A stretch of 8,581 bases of DNA from RGIG4103 sp045644605 (GTDB taxonomy: Bacteria; Bacillota; Clostridia; RUG12999): positions 1 through 8,581 of the forward strand of contig JAZRHB010000074.1 of the NCBI GenBank assembly GCA_045644605.1, written 5' to 3'. The position numbers and the translations under genes were made by a program. The first letter of the stretch is position 1. Each line of letters begins with the position of its first letter. The notes below the pieces were generated by a model. It saw only the letters and a list, made by a program, of their open reading frames with translations. It did no database searches and was not told the DNA's origin. This document shows, one piece after another, positions 4,680 to 8,581 of this stretch.

Positions 4680-6482
4680 ATGAGTAACAATTATAGAGCC
4701 CATATTCTTGTATGTGGCGGTACCGGCTGTACATCTTCCGGTTCTGTTAAAATTCAGGAAGAATTTGTAAAACAGCTCACAGCAAACGGACTTGAAAATG
4801 AAGTTAAAGTAGTGCCCACAGGCTGCTTCGGTCTTTGCGCACTCGGTCCTATCGTTATTGTTTATCCTGAAGGTGCTTTTTACAGCATGGTTCAGATTGA
4901 CGACGTAAAGGAAATTGTTGAAGAACATATCCTTAAAGGACGTATTGTTAAACGTCTTCTCTATCAGGAAACAGTAAGCGAAAATGATGATAACATCAAA
5001 TCACTCAATGAAGTTGATTTCTACAAAAAGCAGATGCGTGTAGCACTCCGCAACTGTGGTGTTATCAACCCTGAAGTTATTGAAGAATACATTGCTGTTG
5101 ACGGTTATCAGGCACTTGCAAAGGTTCTTACAGAAATGACACCTGAGCAGGTAATTGACGTAGTTAAAGCATCGGGCCTCCGTGGTCGTGGTGGTGCAGG
5201 CTTCTCAACAGGTATGAAATGGATGTTTACAGCAAACGCTGTTGGCGACCAGAAATTCGTTGCATGTAACGCCGACGAAGGTGACCCGTGTGCATTTATG
5301 GACCGTTCAATCCTTGAAGGTGACCCGCATACAGTTATTGAAGCTATGGCTATTGCTGCATATGCAGTTGGCGCAGATAAAGGTTTCATCTACATCCGTG
5401 CTGAATATCCTATCGCTGTTAACAGACTCCAGATTGCTATCGACCAGGCTAAAGAAAACGCCCTCCTCGGTGAAAATATATTTGGAACAGGTTTTAACTT
5501 TGACCTTGAAATCCGTCTTGGTGCGGGTGCGTTCGTATGTGGTGAAGAAACAGCACTTATGAATTCTATCGAAGGTAAACGTGGCGAACCGCGTCCGCGT
5601 CCTCCGTTCCCGGCAGTTAAAGGTTTGTTTGCAAAACCGACACTTCTTAACAACGTTGAAACCTACGCAAACATCCCCGTTATTATCAATAACGGCGCAG
5701 AGTGGTTCCAGAATATCGGTACAGAAAAGAGCAAAGGAACAAAAGTATTTGCGCTTGGCGGAAAAATCAACAACACAGGTCTTGTTGAAGTTCCTATGGG
5801 AACAACACTCCGTGAAATCATTGAAGAAATCGGCGGCGGCATTCCGAACGGCAAAAAATTCAAAGCTGCACAGACAGGTGGTCCGTCAGGCGGATGTATC
5901 CCGATTGAACACATCGACACACCGATTGACTATGACTCACTTATGAGCATCGGTTCAATGATGGGTTCCGGCGGTCTTATCGTTATGGACGAAGACAACT
6001 GTATGGTTGACATTGCGAAATTCTTCCTTGAATTCACAGTTGACGAATCCTGCGGTAAATGTTCACCTTGCCGTATCGGTACAAAGAGACTTCTTGAAAT
6101 CCTTGATAAAATCACAAGCGGTAAAGGAACTCTTGAAGACCTTGATAACCTTGAAACACTTTGTTACGCAATTAAAGATTCCGCACTTTGCGGTCTTGGA
6201 CAGACAGCACCTAACCCGATCCTCAGCACACTCAAATACTTTAAAGATGAATATATTGCACACGTTGTTGACAAAAAATGTCCGGCAGGCGTATGTAAAT
6301 CACTTCTGTCCTATAAGATTGTTGCTGACAAATGTAAAGGATGTAGCCTCTGTGCTAAAAAATGTCCGGTTGGTGCAATCTCCGGTGAAGTTAGAAATCC
6401 GTTTGTTATCGACACAGATAAATGTATTAAATGTGGCGTATGTAAAGATAGCTGTAAATTCGGTGCTATCATAGTTGAATAA
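4680..6482 (+). CDS. hydB: NuoF-like FMN/NAD(P)-binding hydrogenase subunit HydB (HndC)
   Basis: The 600-residue flavoprotein subunit where NAD(P)H is bound and, in bifurcating enzymes, electrons are split. In order: an N-terminal thioredoxin-like [2Fe-2S] domain with C12-x4-C17 and C49-x3-C53; the NuoF core with the glycine-rich nucleotide loop GLRGRGGAGFSTGMKW (166-181) and the FMN-site segment NADEGDPCAF (197-206); the [4Fe-4S] site C458-x2-C461-x2-C464 with C504; a linker with C534 and C539; and a C-terminal 2[4Fe-4S] ferredoxin with C552, C555, C558, C562 and C582, C585, C588, C592. The C-terminal ferredoxin and N-terminal [2Fe-2S] domain distinguish it from plain complex I NuoF and fit HydB/HndC. 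AAGGAGG at 4665-4671 sets the start. Codons are strongly biased (frequent CGT, very few ATA), suggesting high expression. Bifurcation is expected from the family, not proven. Confidence 0.96.
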   Translation: MSNNYRAHILVCGGTGCTSSGSVKIQEEFVKQLTANGLENEVKVVPTGCFGLCALGPIVIVYPEGAFYSMVQIDDVKEIVEEHILKGRIVKRLLYQETVSENDDNIKSLNEVDFYKKQMRVALRNCGVINPEVIEEYIAVDGYQALAKVLTEMTPEQVIDVVKASGLRGRGGAGFSTGMKWMFTANAVGDQKFVACNADEGDPCAFMDRSILEGDPHTVIEAMAIAAYAVGADKGFIYIRAEYPIAVNRLQIAIDQAKENALLGENIFGTGFNFDLEIRLGAGAFVCGEETALMNSIEGKRGEPRPRPPFPAVKGLFAKPTLLNNVETYANIPVIINNGAEWFQNIGTEKSKGTKVFALGGKINNTGLVEVPMGTTLREIIEEIGGGIPNGKKFKAAQTGGPSGGCIPIEHIDTPIDYDSLMSIGSMMGSGGLIVMDEDNCMVDIAKFFLEFTVDESCGKCSPCRIGTKRLLEILDKITSGKGTLEDLDNLETLCYAIKDSALCGLGQTAPNPILSTLKYFKDEYIAHVVDKKCPAGVCKSLLSYKIVADKCKGCSLCAKKCPVGAISGEVRNPFVIDTDKCIKCGVCKDSCKFGAIIVE

Positions 6483-6497
6483 GGAGGGGACTATATA

Positions 6498-8231
6498 ATG
6501 ATTAATTTAATTATAGATGGAAAAAGCGTTCAGGTACCCGAAGGTTCAACCGTACTTGAAGCCGCTAAAATAGCAGGCGTTGACATCCCTACTCTTTGTT
6601 ATTTAAAAGATGTTAACGAAATCGGCGCATGCCGTATGTGTGTTGTAGAAATCAAAGGCGCTCGTGCTCTTCAGGCTGCATGTGTGTACCCTGCAAGCGA
6701 AGGCCTTGAAGTTTATACAAACTCAGCAAAAGTAAGAAAAGCAAGAAAAGCAACTCTTGAACTTATTCTTTCAAACCACGATAAAAAATGTCTTACATGT
6801 GTAAGAAACAAAAACTGTGAACTGCAGACACTCGCTGACAGCCTTGGTGTTGACGCACTCAGATTTGAAGGCGAAAACAAAGTGCATGAAATTGACGCTG
6901 TTTCACCGTCAATCGTTCGTGATAACAACAAATGTGTACTCTGCAGAAGATGTGTATCCGTATGTAACAACGTACAGACAGTATCTGTAATTGACGCTGC
7001 ATACAGAGGAATCAACACAAGAATAGGCGCTGCATTTGATGCAAGCCTTCATAACGTACCTTGCGTAAACTGCGGTCAGTGTATCGTAGCTTGCCCGGTT
7101 GGCGCACTTTATGAAAACGACAACACAAAAGATGTTTGGAAAGCTCTTGAAGATGGCACAAAACACGTTGTTGTACAGACAGCTCCGGCTGTACGTGCTG
7201 CACTTGGCGAAGAGTTCGGTATGGAAATCGGAACTCCTGTAACAGGAAAAATGGTTGCATCTCTTAAAAAACTCGGCTTTGCAAAAGTATTTGATACAGA
7301 CTTCGGTGCTGACCTTACAATTATGGAAGAAGGAACAGAACTTCTTGACAGAATTAATGGCGGCGGCGCACTCCCGATGATTACATCTTGTTCACCGGGC
7401 TGGATTAAATTCTGTGAACACACATTCCCTGAATTTATCCCGAACCTTTCATCATGTAAATCACCGCATCAGATGTTCGGTGCAGTTCTTAAAACATACT
7501 ATGCTGAAAAGAATGGTATCGACCCGAAAGACATCTATGTTGTATCTGTAATGCCGTGTAGTTCAAAGAAATTTGAATCAAGCCGTGAAGAAATGGAAAA
7601 TGCAGGCCTTCGTGATGTTGATGCAGTTATCACAACAAGAGAACTTGCAAGAATGATAAGACAGGCAGGTATCAATTTCACAGCTCTTGAAGATGAAGCG
7701 TTTGACAATCCGTTTGACGGTACAGGCGCAGGCGTAATCTTTGGCGCAACAGGCGGTGTTATGGAAGCGGCTCTCCGTACAGTTAAAGAAATTGTTGACG
7801 GAAAAGAACTTGACAAAGTAGAATTTGACGAAGTTCGCGGAAGCGACAAAGGAATTAAAGAAGCTACTGTTAAGCTCGGCGATATGGACGTTAACGTTGC
7901 AATCGTTCACGGTCTTAAAAACGCAAGAAAAGTTCTTACCGACATTAAAGAAGGCAAAGCTAACTACCACTTCATCGAAATCATGGCTTGTCCCGGTGGT
8001 TGTGTAACAGGTGGCGGTCAGCCGATTATCGATGCTAAAACACTTATGGATGTTGACCCGAAAGCCGAAAGAGCAAAAGCTCTCTACAGCGAAGATAAAA
8101 ACGCAAAACTCCGCAAATCTCATGAAAATCCGGCAATCAAGAAAATTTATGAAGAATTCCTTGAAAAACCGGGTAGCCACAAGGCTCATGACCTTCTCCA
8201 CACACACTATACAAAACGTGATAAGTTTTAA
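6498..8231 (+). CDS. hydA: catalytic [FeFe]-hydrogenase subunit HydA (HndD)
   Basis: The 577-residue catalytic subunit that reduces protons or oxidises H2 at the H-cluster, close in length to Clostridium pasteurianum CpI. In order: a [2Fe-2S] domain with C34, C45, C48, C62; a His-Cys3 [4Fe-4S] site H94, C98, C101, C107; a 2[4Fe-4S] domain with C146, C149, C152, C156 and C189, C192, C195, C199; and the H-domain (about 220-577). Its signatures are L1 TSCSPGW (296-302), L2 MPCSSKKFE (352-360) and L3 IMACPGGCVTGGGQP (495-509). Proton-path residues E278, E281 and S318 are present with C298. L1 has Ser299 where CpI has a second cysteine. No C-terminal extension is present, so it is nearer to HndD than to the longer Thermotoga HydA. 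AAGGAGG at 6481-6487 overlaps the upstream stop. Maturases HydE/F/G are not in the window. Confidence 0.97.
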   Translation: MINLIIDGKSVQVPEGSTVLEAAKIAGVDIPTLCYLKDVNEIGACRMCVVEIKGARALQAACVYPASEGLEVYTNSAKVRKARKATLELILSNHDKKCLTCVRNKNCELQTLADSLGVDALRFEGENKVHEIDAVSPSIVRDNNKCVLCRRCVSVCNNVQTVSVIDAAYRGINTRIGAAFDASLHNVPCVNCGQCIVACPVGALYENDNTKDVWKALEDGTKHVVVQTAPAVRAALGEEFGMEIGTPVTGKMVASLKKLGFAKVFDTDFGADLTIMEEGTELLDRINGGGALPMITSCSPGWIKFCEHTFPEFIPNLSSCKSPHQMFGAVLKTYYAEKNGIDPKDIYVVSVMPCSSKKFESSREEMENAGLRDVDAVITTRELARMIRQAGINFTALEDEAFDNPFDGTGAGVIFGATGGVMEAALRTVKEIVDGKELDKVEFDEVRGSDKGIKEATVKLGDMDVNVAIVHGLKNARKVLTDIKEGKANYHFIEIMACPGGCVTGGGQPIIDAKTLMDVDPKAERAKALYSEDKNAKLRKSHENPAIKKIYEEFLEKPGSHKAHDLLHTHYTKRDKF

Positions 8232-8245
8232 TAGCTAAACAAACT

Positions 8246-8279
8246 GCGGCGGTTGGATTTCCAACCGCCGCTTTGTTTT
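8246..8279 (+). terminator. intrinsic terminator of the hydrogenase operon
   Basis: A perfect 11-base-pair GC-rich stem (GCGGCGGTTGG, 8246-8256, with CCAACCGCCGC, 8261-8271) around an ATTT loop is followed by TTTGTTTT (8272-8279). It starts 14 bases after the HydA stop codon. The upstream flank AAACAAAC makes the opposite strand T-rich too, so it may also stop transcripts arriving from the right. Confidence 0.93.
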
Positions 8280-8280
8280 A

Positions 8281-8581
8281 TAAAAAAGGCTCGTCAGATT
8301 GTCAATCCAAGTGCAACACTTTTGTTGTCAATTCATTGATGAATATTATCCAAATTTGCTGTGTGGTTTTTTACAAAACCCACACAAAAAAATCGTTTCT
8401 TCACCAAACGCCCAAAACCCTCATAAATAAAAGGTTTTTCGGGTTTTTGACACAATTTTTCCACATTTCTTTCCACATGTTCTGTGCGTTTCTTTCATTT
8501 GTCCACACACCAATTGCACATATGTTACAAATATGTTTCATCTCTTTTGTGTAAATTGTCACTTGCGCGTTTCTGTTAAAT
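8281..8581. other. AT-rich intergenic DNA with DnaA-box-like nonamers
   Basis: No supported gene is seen in these 301 bases. The right part holds nonamers resembling the DnaA box TTWTNCACA: TTTTCCACA at 8457-8465 (full match), TTTGACACA at 8446-8454, TTGTCCACA at 8499-8507, CTTTCCACA at 8469-8477, and ATTTACACA on the minus strand at 8548-8556 (one mismatch each). TTATCCAAA lies at 8346-8354. Other structure: a direct repeat TTGTCAAT (8299-8306 and 8325-8332), a dyad ATTCAT-TG-ATGAAT (8331-8344), an imperfect hairpin (8360-8386), and a repeated ATATGTT (8520-8526 and 8531-8537). The plus strand is rich in C and T, which raises chance matches to CCACA. This could be upstream control DNA of a gene beyond the window or an origin-type region; neither is shown. 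Confidence 0.45.
8360..8386. repeat. imperfect inverted repeat
   Basis: TGTGTGG (8360-8366) and TTTT (8367-8370) pair with AAAA (8375-8378) and CCACACA (8380-8386), leaving a TTAC loop and a single bulged C at 8379. It is followed on the plus strand by an A-tract, not a T-tract, so it is not a typical terminator in that direction. Role unknown. Confidence 0.5.

Noticed and set aside
7578..8207. Minus-strand open frame of 209 codons
   Set aside because: Opposite the conserved C-terminal half of HydA; Phe/Cys-rich composition typical of an antisense shadow and no ribosome binding site considered convincing.
8360..8386. Hairpin considered as a second terminator
   Set aside because: The bases after it on the plus strand are A, and on the minus strand no T-run follows the stem; it does not meet the criteria in either direction.
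8447..8475. Perfect TTGACA considered as a promoter -35 box
   Set aside because: No acceptable -10 box is found 16-18 bases downstream, where the sequence is TTTCCAC.
8273..8554. Open frame of 93 codons after the operon
   Set aside because: Begins in the T-tract of the terminator, has no Shine-Dalgarno sequence, and its translation is a low-complexity Phe/His/Cys-rich string with no family resemblance.
1..8581. CRISPR arrays, insertion sequences, tRNA or rRNA genes
   Set aside because: No regularly spaced repeats, transposase-like frames, terminal inverted repeats or cloverleaf/rRNA-like stretches were seen.

Overview
The window is one strand-biased run of ten plus-strand genes (68-8231) closed by a strong intrinsic terminator, followed by about 300 bases of AT-rich non-coding DNA. 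It encodes a soluble multi-subunit NAD(P)-linked [FeFe]-hydrogenase of the electron-bifurcating HydABC/HndABCD type, together with an embedded six-gene regulatory-looking cassette. AGGAGG-type ribosome binding sites, moderate GC, tight gene packing and the protein families point to an anaerobic, fermentative Firmicute of class Clostridia. An Oscillospiraceae/Ruminococcaceae-like gut organism is my guess, but the genus cannot be fixed from sequence alone.

Layout. (1) 68-559: NuoE-like [2Fe-2S] subunit (HydC/HndA). (2) 584-4251: a cassette of DRTGG protein, RsbW-like ATPase, putative sensory [FeFe]-hydrogenase (HydS-like, no PAS domain), second DRTGG protein, PHP-domain phosphoesterase and second stand-alone HATPase. 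Genes in it overlap by 4-17 bases or lie 10-23 bases apart. (3) 4295-8231: HndB-like thioredoxin-fold ferredoxin, NuoF-like HydB/HndC flavoprotein and catalytic HydA/HndD. A candidate sigma-A promoter sits at 4232-4260, just before the third block. (4) 8246-8279: terminator. (5) 8281-8581: no convincing gene, but several DnaA-box-like nonamers.

How the genes fit together. HydC, the HndB-like protein, HydB and HydA should form the enzyme that exchanges electrons among NAD(P)H, ferredoxin and protons/H2. The cassette looks like its H2- or redox-sensing control unit. The sensory paralogue keeps the cluster-ligand cysteines of the H-domain but has lost the proton-relay residues. Around it are two ATP-binding GHKL proteins, two DRTGG ligand-binding-type proteins and a metal-dependent PHP phosphoesterase, which suggests signalling by phosphoryl transfer and hydrolysis. 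The target of that signal is not visible here. Codon use supports two expression tiers: the enzyme subunits avoid ATA and favour CGT, whereas the cassette genes use ATA often.

The most interesting part is the sensory cassette. Sensory-type [FeFe]-hydrogenases are known as a class, but as far as I know the signalling chemistry of this PAS-less DRTGG/HATPase/PHP arrangement is not worked out.
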